Source of the DNA: JARBAK01 sp034472185
Lineage (GTDB): Bacteria; Pseudomonadota; Alphaproteobacteria; Rickettsiales; Midichloriaceae
DNA length: 64,000 nucleotides
Reading direction: 5' to 3'
Assembly: GCA_034472185.1 (NCBI GenBank)
Contig: JARBAK010000001.1
Location: 372,001 to 436,000, forward strand
The notes below the pieces were generated by a model, which searched no databases, was not told the DNA's origin, and saw only the letters and a list, made by a program, of their open reading frames with translations. How positions within the stretch are numbered: the stretch's first letter is position 1; every line of letters starts with the position of its first letter. Shown here in pieces: positions 51,772 to 59,577 of the stretch. Both the position numbers and the translations under genes were made by a program.

Positions 51772-53529
51772 ATGGTTGATACCTTTAAATCCGTGGATTC
51801 GCAGCACGATGATGAAAAAATTTGCGTGCCCGAAGGTGAAAATGTCGAGGATTTTGTTCAGCTTCTAAAAGAACATAAACAAACTAGCAATGCAGAGGGA
51901 CATGTAGTTAGGGGTAAGGTCATAGGCGTAGAAAAGGACAGCGTAATCTTTGATGTAGGATTGAAGAGCGAGGGGAGAGTGCCTATGAGCGAATTAAGTA
52001 CAGACGGTACCGTCCCTTCTGTCTCCATAGGTGACGAGATGGACGTATATGTAGAGAAAATAGATGGAAGAGCTGGCCTCACTATCTTAAGCCGCGAGAA
52101 AGCATTACGAGATGAGGCTTGGAGAAAGTTCGAAGAGTTATGCCAAAAAAATATAGATGTTGAAGGTGTAGTAGTTGGACGTGTAAGAGGTGGGTTTGCT
52201 GTAGAATTAGGAGGCATAGTTGCCTTTTTACCTGGTAGCCAAGTGGATATCAGACCAGTGACAGATATTTCTTCTATAATGCATGTTCAACTGCCATTTA
52301 AAATCTTGAAAATGGATAAAGCACAAGGTAATGTAGTTGTCTCAAGAAGAGCAATTCTAGAAGAGTCGCGGAAAGAAGCTAAAGAAGAGCTGCTATCAGT
52401 AGTTAAGGAGGGTATGATTCTTGATGGCGTAGTCAAAAATATAACTGACTACGGTGCTTTCATTGACCTAAAATCAACAGACGGATTATTGCACATTACA
52501 GATATTTCTTGGTCTAAAATTTCTCATCCATCAGATGTATTGGAACTAAAGCAAAAAATCAAAGTCGTAGTAACAAAGTACGATCCGGAAACACAACGTA
52601 TATCTTTGGGATTGAAGCAGCTTGAGAAGAATCCGTGGGATGGCTTAAAGGATAAATTTGCTAAAGGCACGCGTCATAAGGGGGTGATTACTACTACAAC
52701 AGATTATGGAGCGTTTGTAGAATTAGAAAAAGGCATAGAGGGTTTGGTGTACCACACCGAAATTCACTGGCTTGCCAGAAATGTACATCCTAAAAAACTG
52801 CTTCAAAGTGGTCAAGAGGTAGAGGTACTTGTTTTGGATATAGATATAGCAAGACATAGAATCGGTCTAAGTATAAAACGGTGCCTTGCTAGTCCGCTAG
52901 TAGAGTTTGCTCAGTCTTATCCGGAAGGAACCAAAGTTAGCTGCGCAGTACGTAACGTAACAGATTTCGGTATATTTGTTGTATTGGAAGAAGAGAAGGA
53001 TATAGAGTATGCGCTGAATATACTCATACCAGCAGCTGAGCTAGTCTCCGCTGAGGACAAGCCTGGCGTTGCTACTGGACCTCAGGATTACAAGAAGGGA
53101 GATATTTTAGAATGTACAATCTTTAATATTGACTCAGAAAGAGAAAGAGTCACTGCTACTGCAAAGCAGTATGTAGAAAATCCTCTAATAAAAGTAGTGG
53201 AGAAGCTAAAACTCCAGCCTATGATCCCAGCAATAGTATGTGGGATACAAACAGATGGGATGACTGTGAAAATGGAAGACGGCACCTTAGGTACCATTAA
53301 TAAGTCTGAACTGTCATTATGGAAAGAAAGTTGCAGCGCAGAACAATTCTCTATAGGAGAATCTGTAGAAGCTAAGTTTCTCAGCTTTGACAAAAGGAGA
53401 AATAAAATTTATCTCTCAATAAAGGCCTTGCAAAAAGAAGAGCAAAATAAAGGAAATTTATACGCTGATGATGAGACACGTGAGACGCTAGGAAGCATGC
53501 TGAAAGACACATTAGCATCAAAAAAATAA
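51772..53529 (+). CDS. rpsA: 30S ribosomal protein S1
   Basis: mRNA-binding small-subunit protein. The 585-residue protein has six S1 RNA-binding repeats. Clear ones start VRGKVIGVEKDSVIFDVG (about 46), VEGVVVGRVRGGFAVELG (about 127), LDGVVKNITDYGAFIDLK (about 221), HKGVITTTTDYGAFVELE (about 305) and VSCAVRNVTDFGIFVVLE (about 391), with a sixth, more divergent, from about 482. The linker segments carry the usual SRR and LGLKQ ends. It is followed by a weak hairpin and the flgB gene. Confidence 0.96.
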   Translation: MVDTFKSVDSQHDDEKICVPEGENVEDFVQLLKEHKQTSNAEGHVVRGKVIGVEKDSVIFDVGLKSEGRVPMSELSTDGTVPSVSIGDEMDVYVEKIDGRAGLTILSREKALRDEAWRKFEELCQKNIDVEGVVVGRVRGGFAVELGGIVAFLPGSQVDIRPVTDISSIMHVQLPFKILKMDKAQGNVVVSRRAILEESRKEAKEELLSVVKEGMILDGVVKNITDYGAFIDLKSTDGLLHITDISWSKISHPSDVLELKQKIKVVVTKYDPETQRISLGLKQLEKNPWDGLKDKFAKGTRHKGVITTTTDYGAFVELEKGIEGLVYHTEIHWLARNVHPKKLLQSGQEVEVLVLDIDIARHRIGLSIKRCLASPLVEFAQSYPEGTKVSCAVRNVTDFGIFVVLEEEKDIEYALNILIPAAELVSAEDKPGVATGPQDYKKGDILECTIFNIDSERERVTATAKQYVENPLIKVVEKLKLQPMIPAIVCGIQTDGMTVKMEDGTLGTINKSELSLWKESCSAEQFSIGESVEAKFLSFDKRRNKIYLSIKALQKEEQNKGNLYADDETRETLGSMLKDTLASKK

Positions 53530-53536
53530 GGGCCCA

Positions 53537-53556
53537 AGGCTCTAGAGGTAGCCTCT
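53537..53556 (+). terminator. Weak hairpin after rpsA
   Basis: AGAGG (53544-53548) and CCTCT (53552-53556) form a five-pair stem; AGGCT/AGCCT (53537-53541 with 53550-53554) is an alternative pairing. CTAGTACTTT follows, with a modest T-rich end. The 191 bases beyond it, up to flgB, show no other supported feature. Confidence 0.35.
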
Positions 53557-53747
53557 CTAGTACTTTGTTGTGAGGGCTGTGCTTAGTGTTTCTACAAAGA
53601 TTTTACCAGGAGGATGAGCAAGATAAATGTGCAGTAGTGCTTATACTGCAGAAATAAGATGCTAATTAAAGAAGAAATTCTTTGTTGTTGGTTGTTGCTT
53701 CGTGTACATGATATATAGCGCAGTAACAATATTTCTCACAGAATGGT

Positions 53748-54230
53748 ATGAGTTGTCTTAGGAAGTGTTCGTCGCAATATTTAGCGCGTATTGGTTTCAT
53801 AGTTATTGTCTTATTGGGAAGATATATTGACGCAAAATCCGAGGACCTCAGCAGTATGTCTGATTACATCAAATATCTTGGAGAAAAAGATCTTGTCATT
53901 TCACGTAATATTGCAAACGTTGATACTCCCAACTACCATCCAATGGACTTAGAGGAATATAAGACTTCGGATCCGCATAAGGATGTAGATATCCCAAGTT
54001 TAAGCGTTACACATATGCTTCACTTTTCATTACCTCAGGAACCAAAGTTCAAATCGCACGAAAGCAAAATACTAGAATTAAAACCCAATAATAACGCAGT
54101 TAATCTTGAAGCCGAGATGATAAAAAAGAGTAAGAATACATTGGATATGCAAGAAATAACTGCTCTTTATGCAAAGATAAAGAATATGGAGCGTTTATCT
54201 CTTGGAAGTACTGCTAATTCCTCAAAATAG
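53748..54230 (+). CDS. flgB: Flagellar basal-body rod protein FlgB-like
   Basis: FlgB forms the most membrane-proximal rod segment of the flagellum. SRNIANVDTPNYHPMDLEE (about 53-71) is the rod-protein signature (NIANxxTPxY). The C-terminal NNNAVNLEAEMIKKS followed by ALYAKIKNMERLSLG matches the FlgB end. From ATG 53748 it has 160 residues and an unusual hydrophobic N-terminal extension (IGFIVIVLLG). Starting at Met37 (53856) gives 124 residues, nearer the family size of 130-140. flgC and fliE, its normal operon partners, are not adjacent. It sits alone between rpsA and an antiporter gene. Confidence 0.8.
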   Translation: MSCLRKCSSQYLARIGFIVIVLLGRYIDAKSEDLSSMSDYIKYLGEKDLVISRNIANVDTPNYHPMDLEEYKTSDPHKDVDIPSLSVTHMLHFSLPQEPKFKSHESKILELKPNNNAVNLEAEMIKKSKNTLDMQEITALYAKIKNMERLSLGSTANSSK

Positions 54231-54357
54231 AATAGCATTATTAACCACCAGTCACTTATCGCTAGATTCTTAGTTGCCCCTTAAACAAGATCCGGGTACA
54301 ATGGTCGTTGTAGCCGTAGGCTCGAAAGTATTATAATAACAGATTGCTAATGCTCAC

Positions 54358-56091
54358 ATGGAAGAATTCAGCTATTTGCCCGATGTTTTAGTGCTCCTTA
54401 GTGCAGCTGTATTCGTAGTTGTAATTTTTAACAAACTTAAACTGAGTCCCGTCCTAGGATATCTTATAATGGGAACTCTTGTGGGAAAATATGGCTTTAA
54501 CATAATCACAGACACAGATTATGCCGATTCTCTCTCTAAGTTTGGAGTAGTATTTTTATTATTCGTCATAGGCTTAGAGTTTACGTTTGCACGTTTAAAT
54601 AAAATGCGATTATATGTGTTTGGCTTTGGTGCGCTCCAGATTATTTTAACTACGGCCCTGTTAGCACCACCCATTTATCGATTTGTCGGACTATCTTTGC
54701 CTATTAGCATATTGATAGCAGCCGCTCTCTCTCTATCATCTACTGCAATAGTGCTACAAGTATTGAATGAATACGGGAGACAAGCAACTCAAGTGGGCCG
54801 TATTTCTCTAGGCACCCTGCTTATGCAAGACTTCACTGTTGTACCATTGCTTACAGTAGTTCCAATCTTGGCCGTTAAAGGCACTGATATCTTAGCTCCG
54901 ATAGGCATATCTATATTAAAAGCAGTAATTACAATATTTGCCATAATTATCAGCAGTAGAATTTTGCTGAAACCATTTTTTTCCATCATAGGGTCAGTAA
55001 AGAGAGACGATATATACGTAACAACTTCCTTATTTCTAGTATTAGGAGCTGCTTGGATCACAGAAAACCTCGGATTATCAGCAGCTATGGGGGCTTTTTT
55101 GGCAGGTTTATTGATTGCAGAAACAGAATATAGAAATAGAATCGAACACAGCATTATGCCCTTTCAAGAGCTGTTTCTCGCGCTATTTTTTTTAAGTGTG
55201 GGCATGTCAATTAATCTGCAACACATACTCCAGAATATTTACATCATTATCTCGCTTTCTCTCGCGCTTATGGCAATAAAAGGCGTGATAATACTGCTAA
55301 TATGTTTATTGTTCAGAACTCCGCTAGCAACTTCTATACATACAAGTTTGCTGCTATCACAAGTAGGAGAATTCGCATTTGTACTATTCACAGTCGCATT
55401 TGAAGCAGGCATTATTGATACGAAGTTGTCCTCGTTATTGTTGACAATTGTGGCCTTTTCTATGGCTATAACTCCACTGCTAGCTATACTAGGAGCCAAA
55501 ATAGAGGATCACTTTTTTGCTAAAGCATTCGCTGAAAAAACAACGCAGGATTTCAAGGGCGTAGGTGACCTAAAGTCGCACGTTATAATTGTGGGCTTTG
55601 GAAGAGTTGGAAGAATAGTCGCATATATGTTGATTGAGGAAAAAGTAGATTATGTAGCACTGGATGCAAACTTGGCTCTTACCAAAAGAGCCAGGCGAGA
55701 TGGATTCCCGGTATATCACGGAGACCTTTCTGACTATGAAACGTTAAGCGCCATAGGAGCTGCAAAGGCTTCAGCTATGGCCCTTACTATGAGTGATAAA
55801 CTTTCTGTGCGCAAAGCTACAAGATATATATCAGAAAAATTCCCGAAGCTTCAGCTTCTAGTAAGGGTCGAAGATTACAGACATGCCAAAGGAATAAAAA
55901 GATTAGGCGCTGACTTAGTTGTCCCCACAACCATAGAAACAGGATTACAAGTCGGAGGATCTTTACTGAGGAGCCTTGGTATTCCGGATCATGAAATCTT
56001 ATCCCTCAAAGAAAGAGTCAGGAAAGATGAGTATGAATTGCTAGAAAAATTGCAATTATTTAAGGGAGTGGTAGAGGGCGCTAGAATCTAA
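54358..56091 (+). CDS. Monovalent cation:proton antiporter (CPA2/KefB type) with RCK domain
   Basis: A 577-residue inner-membrane transporter. About 12 hydrophobic helices form the Na+/H+ exchanger domain (residues 5-385, including LGYLIMGTLVG, FLLFVIGLEFTFARL, AALSLSSTAIVLQVL and SAAMGAFLAGLLIAE). A cytosolic TrkA-N/RCK nucleotide-binding domain follows, with HVIIVGFGRVGRIVAY (about 402-417) and YVALDANLALTKRARRDG. It resembles KefB/KefC K+ efflux proteins but ends soon after the RCK domain. Likely role is K+ and pH balance. Confidence 0.93.
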   Translation: MEEFSYLPDVLVLLSAAVFVVVIFNKLKLSPVLGYLIMGTLVGKYGFNIITDTDYADSLSKFGVVFLLFVIGLEFTFARLNKMRLYVFGFGALQIILTTALLAPPIYRFVGLSLPISILIAAALSLSSTAIVLQVLNEYGRQATQVGRISLGTLLMQDFTVVPLLTVVPILAVKGTDILAPIGISILKAVITIFAIIISSRILLKPFFSIIGSVKRDDIYVTTSLFLVLGAAWITENLGLSAAMGAFLAGLLIAETEYRNRIEHSIMPFQELFLALFFLSVGMSINLQHILQNIYIIISLSLALMAIKGVIILLICLLFRTPLATSIHTSLLLSQVGEFAFVLFTVAFEAGIIDTKLSSLLLTIVAFSMAITPLLAILGAKIEDHFFAKAFAEKTTQDFKGVGDLKSHVIIVGFGRVGRIVAYMLIEEKVDYVALDANLALTKRARRDGFPVYHGDLSDYETLSAIGAAKASAMALTMSDKLSVRKATRYISEKFPKLQLLVRVEDYRHAKGIKRLGADLVVPTTIETGLQVGGSLLRSLGIPDHEILSLKERVRKDEYELLEKLQLFKGVVEGARI

Positions 56092-56095
56092 ATAA

Positions 56096-56104
56096 TGCTA
56101 TAAT
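56096..56104 (+). promoter_or_regulatory. Extended -10 promoter upstream of the rpsH block
   Basis: TGCTATAAT is a perfect extended -10 element; no -35 box is visible at the usual distance. Transcription would start near 56111, ahead of the 25-codon ORF and rpsH. Confidence 0.5.
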
Positions 56105-56160
56105 ACAAAGAAAAATGCATTATAGAGATTTCTGAGTTGAAGAAGTGAAAGAAGGAGGAT

Positions 56161-56238
56161 ATGATACGTGGCACAGTTCGAGAGAATGTGTGGCTATGTT
56201 ATGCATTCGCGTTGGTATTATTTGGTGTGACGCCATAG
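56161..56238 (+). CDS. Possible 25-codon small ORF in frame upstream of rpsH
   Basis: ATG 56161 is preceded directly by AAGGAGGAT (56152-56160), the strongest Shine-Dalgarno-like sequence I noticed in the window. The 25-codon frame begins MIRGTVREN and continues with a hydrophobic segment (WLCYAFALVLFG) to TAG at 56236. It is in the same frame as rpsH, whose GTG start is 18 bases after this stop and has no ribosome binding site of its own. It could be a small membrane peptide, a leader that couples rpsH translation, or a remnant of a lost upstream gene. Coding is unproven. Confidence 0.4.
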   Translation: MIRGTVRENVWLCYAFALVLFGVTP

Positions 56239-56256
56239 AAAGTTTATTTTAAAGTT

Positions 56257-56655
56257 GTGAGTAATACTAGTTCATTAGCCGATTCCCTAACCCGGATAAG
56301 AAACGCACAAGGGGCAAGACATGCGTCTGTCGTTCTTCGTTTCTCCAAGTTGATAGAAGCTTCTTTAGGTATTTTGAAAGAAGGTGGATATATAGGGCAC
56401 TTTGAGTGCATTGATGAAAGAAAAGGAGTTAAGATGATAAGAGTAGATCTTAAATATCATAGAGGAAAGCCTGTCATTAGTGAATTAAATATGATATCAA
56501 AGCCTGGATGTCCAGTTTATAAGGCAATTAGTGATCTACCGGAAAAAAATAGCGGATTAGGAATGTTTGTACTTTCTACATCAATGGGTATTTGCTCAGA
56601 CGCTTTTGCAAGAGCTAATAATATTGGAGGAGAAGTACTGTTTGAAGCATTCTAA
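56257..56655 (+). CDS. rpsH: 30S ribosomal protein S8
   Basis: Binds the central domain of 16S rRNA. The 132-residue protein starts at GTG: SLADSLTRIRNAQGARHASV, GILKEGGYIGHFECIDER, ISKPGCPVYKAISDLP and the C-terminal GLGMFVLSTSMGICSDAFAR with GGEVLFEAF, all as in the family. It opens an isolated spc-operon fragment (rpsH-rplF-rplR-rpsE). The usual upstream rplN-rplX-rplE-rpsN genes are absent and a cation antiporter lies there instead. Confidence 0.97.
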   Translation: MSNTSSLADSLTRIRNAQGARHASVVLRFSKLIEASLGILKEGGYIGHFECIDERKGVKMIRVDLKYHRGKPVISELNMISKPGCPVYKAISDLPEKNSGLGMFVLSTSMGICSDAFARANNIGGEVLFEAF

Positions 56656-56731
56656 AATAATTTATAAAGTGCAATCTTTTAAGTGATTTATATGTACGAT
56701 TTATTAAGCATGTTTTGGGGCCTGTTTAGGA

Positions 56732-57298
56732 ATGTCTAGAGTGGGAAAGGTTCCTGTATTGGTGCCTGAAGGTGTAAAGATAGATCTGGGAGTAAAGGGC
56801 CAGGTAACAGTGGATGGCGCGTTAGGTCAGTTGTCGCTTCAGCTTCCTTCAGAAATAGAAGTTGTTTCTAGAGATAAGGATGACAAGAGTCTCATCTCTA
56901 TTTTCATACGCGATAAGCATAATGAGCACAATCCTAAGGTTAGAGCTTTGTGGGGACTGTTTCGAACCTTAATTGCTAACATGGTTGAAGGAGTCTCTAA
57001 GGGATTCTCTAAAACTTTAGAAATAATAGGCGTAGGATACAAAGCCGCTGTTTCAGGACAAATCGTATCGTTATATCTTGGCTTTAGTCATGAAATTTTA
57101 TATGTTGTTCCAGAGGCAATAACTGTGAAGTGTGAGAAAGCTAATATGCTGACTATATCGGGAATAGACAAGCAGTTAGTCGGCCAGATAGCAGCAGAAA
57201 TACGGCAATTGAAGAAGGTTGAGCCATATAAAGGAAAGGGAATTAATTATCTTGGAGCATGGGTCAGACGTAAAGAAGTCAAAAAAGAAAGTAAGTAA
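56732..57298 (+). CDS. rplF: 50S ribosomal protein L6
   Basis: Binds 23S rRNA near the factor-binding site. The 188-residue protein (family about 177-180) begins MSRVGKVPVLVPEGVKIDL, with RTLIANMVEGVSKGFSKTLE, GVGYKAAVSG and the signature VEPYKGKGINYLGAWVRRKE at the C-terminus. The spacer from rpsH is 76 bases, wider than the near-contiguous packing usual in this operon. AGGA lies directly before the ATG. Confidence 0.97.
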   Translation: MSRVGKVPVLVPEGVKIDLGVKGQVTVDGALGQLSLQLPSEIEVVSRDKDDKSLISIFIRDKHNEHNPKVRALWGLFRTLIANMVEGVSKGFSKTLEIIGVGYKAAVSGQIVSLYLGFSHEILYVVPEAITVKCEKANMLTISGIDKQLVGQIAAEIRQLKKVEPYKGKGINYLGAWVRRKEVKKESK

Positions 57299-57399
57299 TT
57301 TAGATTCGTGCAAATATAGCGCGAAACTCTATTTCATTTTGTTTTTTAGTTATAGGCGGATTGGTTTGTTTACATGCTAAATATTAAGATTAGTAAAAA

Positions 57400-57798
57400 A
57401 TGTCGCGTAGTGATATAGAAAAGCGTGCTAAAAGGGTACGCACTAAATTGAAGAAGCATATTAATGTGGGAGTGTGCAGACTTACTGTGTTCAAATCCAA
57501 CAAAAATATATATGCTCAGATTATCGATGACTCCAAAGCACATACCGTTGTTGCAGCTTCTACTTTAGAACCGACACTGGTTAAGCAGTTAACGAGCAAT
57601 GTAGACCAAAGTCTACACAAAGGAGTACGAGTTTCCTCATCAAATATAGCTGCCGCTCAAGCAGTGGGGATAGCAATAGCGCAGAAAGCTGTGGCCCTAG
57701 GTGTTACTAAGGTAGTATTCGATAAGGGAGGTTATATGTATCATGGCTGCATTAAAGCACTCGCTGACGCTAGTAGAAAACATGGATTGGATTTCTGA
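57400..57798 (+). CDS. rplR: 50S ribosomal protein L18
   Basis: 5S rRNA-binding protein. The 132-residue protein has a basic N-terminus (EKRAKRVRTKLKKHI), RLTVFKSNKNIYAQIIDD, IAIAQKAVALGVTKVVFDKG and the ending GYMYHGCIKALADASRKHGL. A 101-base spacer separates it from rplF, with no obvious ribosome binding site. Confidence 0.97.
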   Translation: MSRSDIEKRAKRVRTKLKKHINVGVCRLTVFKSNKNIYAQIIDDSKAHTVVAASTLEPTLVKQLTSNVDQSLHKGVRVSSSNIAAAQAVGIAIAQKAVALGVTKVVFDKGGYMYHGCIKALADASRKHGLDF

Positions 57799-57835
57799 AA
57801 AATATTATTGGTTTAATTTTGTCTAGCTGAAACAA

Positions 57836-58447
57836 ATGCAGAGAATAAATAAAGGAGAGAAAAGGGGCAAATCTCGGGAAGAGCAACGTGAAGGACGGGC
57901 CCATGAAATTACAAGTAAGGTTGTACACGTTGCGCGCTGTACAAAGGTTGTTAAAGGGGGACGGCGCTTTAGTTTATCTACATTGGTAGTAGCTGGTGAT
58001 AAAAAGGGCAAAATAGGTTTAGGGCTAGGAAGAAGCATAGAAGCAGGAGACGCAAAGGAAAAGGCGACTAATGCTGCTAAGAAAGCTCTAGTAAAGATTC
58101 CTCTAAAAGCAGGAAGGACTTTGCATTATGATGTGCAAGCCAAGTTTTGTTCTGGACGTGTGGTTTTACGTGCTGCTCCCGCAGGAACAGGTATCATTGC
58201 AGGGGGGGCTCTTAGGCCTTTTTTGGAATGCTTGGGTATTAGAGATGTAGTTGCTAAATCTATAGGCTCTAATAATCCGCATAACATGTTAAAAGCTGCT
58301 TTAAAAGCCTTATTAAGTATCAGAACTCCTAGGTTAGTAGCAGAAAAAAGGGGGAAGAAAGTAAGCGAACTCTTCGGTAAACAACCCTCTATACAAGATA
58401 GCGAAGAAGAAAAGACAAGCTTTACTTCAGATATAAAAGTTGGCTGA
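57836..58447 (+). CDS. rpsE: 30S ribosomal protein S5
   Basis: Decoding-fidelity protein of the small subunit. The 203-residue protein includes the S5 double-stranded RNA-binding signature (VHVARCTKVVKGGRRFSLST), VVAGDKKGKIGLGLGRSIEA, RAAPAGTGIIAGGALRPFLE and GSNNPHNMLKAALKAL. A charged C-terminal tail is present. The usual followers rpmD, rplO and secY are absent; ruvB comes next after 113 bases. This is the end of the isolated ribosomal block. Confidence 0.97.
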   Translation: MQRINKGEKRGKSREEQREGRAHEITSKVVHVARCTKVVKGGRRFSLSTLVVAGDKKGKIGLGLGRSIEAGDAKEKATNAAKKALVKIPLKAGRTLHYDVQAKFCSGRVVLRAAPAGTGIIAGGALRPFLECLGIRDVVAKSIGSNNPHNMLKAALKALLSIRTPRLVAEKRGKKVSELFGKQPSIQDSEEEKTSFTSDIKVG

Positions 58448-58560
58448 AAGTTCAGTAGCGTACAAGAAAAAGTATGAAAGTTCGAAGTCTTATGCGTATG
58501 TATGGTTAGTGCTGAAATTTACAACTTTCTCCTCAAACGACTACGTGAAGTAGATTCAAA

Positions 58561-59574
58561 ATGCAAGAATCGCAAATTAGTAAGACGATCGTCAGAGCAC
58601 AATTGCGTACTGCGGAGGATGTCAGGTTCTTTAGGCCACAAAGCTTGACAGAATTTGTGGGACAAGGAGCGCTTAAGAAAAACTTAGACATATTCATTTC
58701 AGCAGCCGCTAAAAGAATGGAGCCTCTAGATCATGTCCTGCTTTATGGTCCTCCTGGTCTAGGTAAAACCACTCTTTCACAAATCATTGCACATGAGCTT
58801 GCCGTTGGGATAAAGATTACTTCTGGTCCTGCATTATCAAAAGTAGGTGATCTAGCTGCTATTTTGACAAATGTGCAAAGAGGCGAAGTACTGTTTATAG
58901 ATGAAATACATAGATTAAATACAGCTGTTGAAGAACTACTCTATTCGGCTATGGAAGATTTTACTGTTGATTTGATCATCGGTAGTGGTCCATCCGCACG
59001 AACCATGCGCATTGACCTTCAGCCCTTTACGCTTGTAGGAGCCACTACACGACTCGGACTTTTAAGCAATCCTTTAAGAGATAGATTTGGCATTCCAATA
59101 AAGTTGGATTTTTACATGACTGAAGAATTGCAGACAATAGTGAAGAACTGTGCTGTAATTCAGGGCATTACGATCACTCCAGAAGCAATATATGAAATTG
59201 CCAAAAGAGCAAGAGGTACACCGCGTATTGCCATCAGATTATTTAAAAGAGTCCGCGATTTTGTATCATATATAGACAAGAATACAATAGACTATGAGAG
59301 TACATTATGCGCCATGTCTCAGCTAGGCATAGATTCGCGAGGTCTAGACGCGCTGGATTATAAGTATTTAATATATGTCGCAACAAACTATAACAGCACT
59401 CCAGTCGGAGTAGAAACGATCGCGGCTGCCTTATCAGAAGATAAAGATACAATAGAAGAAGCTATAGAACCATACCTTATACAAATCGGTTTTTTGCAAC
59501 GTACATCTCGTGGACGTGCGTTATCTGAATTGTGCTTACAATACATAAATAGCAAAGATGCTGCAGAGGAATAA
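58561..59574 (+). CDS. ruvB: Holliday junction branch migration ATPase RuvB
   Basis: Hexameric AAA+ motor that drives branch migration with RuvA. The 337-residue protein has RPQSLTEFVGQGALKKNL, Walker A GPPGLGKT (63-70), Walker B in LFIDEIHRL, sensor 1 VGATTRLGLLSNPLRDRFG and the C-terminal winged helix with GIDSRGLDALD and LIQIGFLQRTSRGR. ruvA and ruvC are not adjacent. The next gene starts three bases after its stop, so pccA is probably in the same transcript. Confidence 0.97.
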   Translation: MQESQISKTIVRAQLRTAEDVRFFRPQSLTEFVGQGALKKNLDIFISAAAKRMEPLDHVLLYGPPGLGKTTLSQIIAHELAVGIKITSGPALSKVGDLAAILTNVQRGEVLFIDEIHRLNTAVEELLYSAMEDFTVDLIIGSGPSARTMRIDLQPFTLVGATTRLGLLSNPLRDRFGIPIKLDFYMTEELQTIVKNCAVIQGITITPEAIYEIAKRARGTPRIAIRLFKRVRDFVSYIDKNTIDYESTLCAMSQLGIDSRGLDALDYKYLIYVATNYNSTPVGVETIAAALSEDKDTIEEAIEPYLIQIGFLQRTSRGRALSELCLQYINSKDAAEE

Positions 59575-59577
59575 TAT

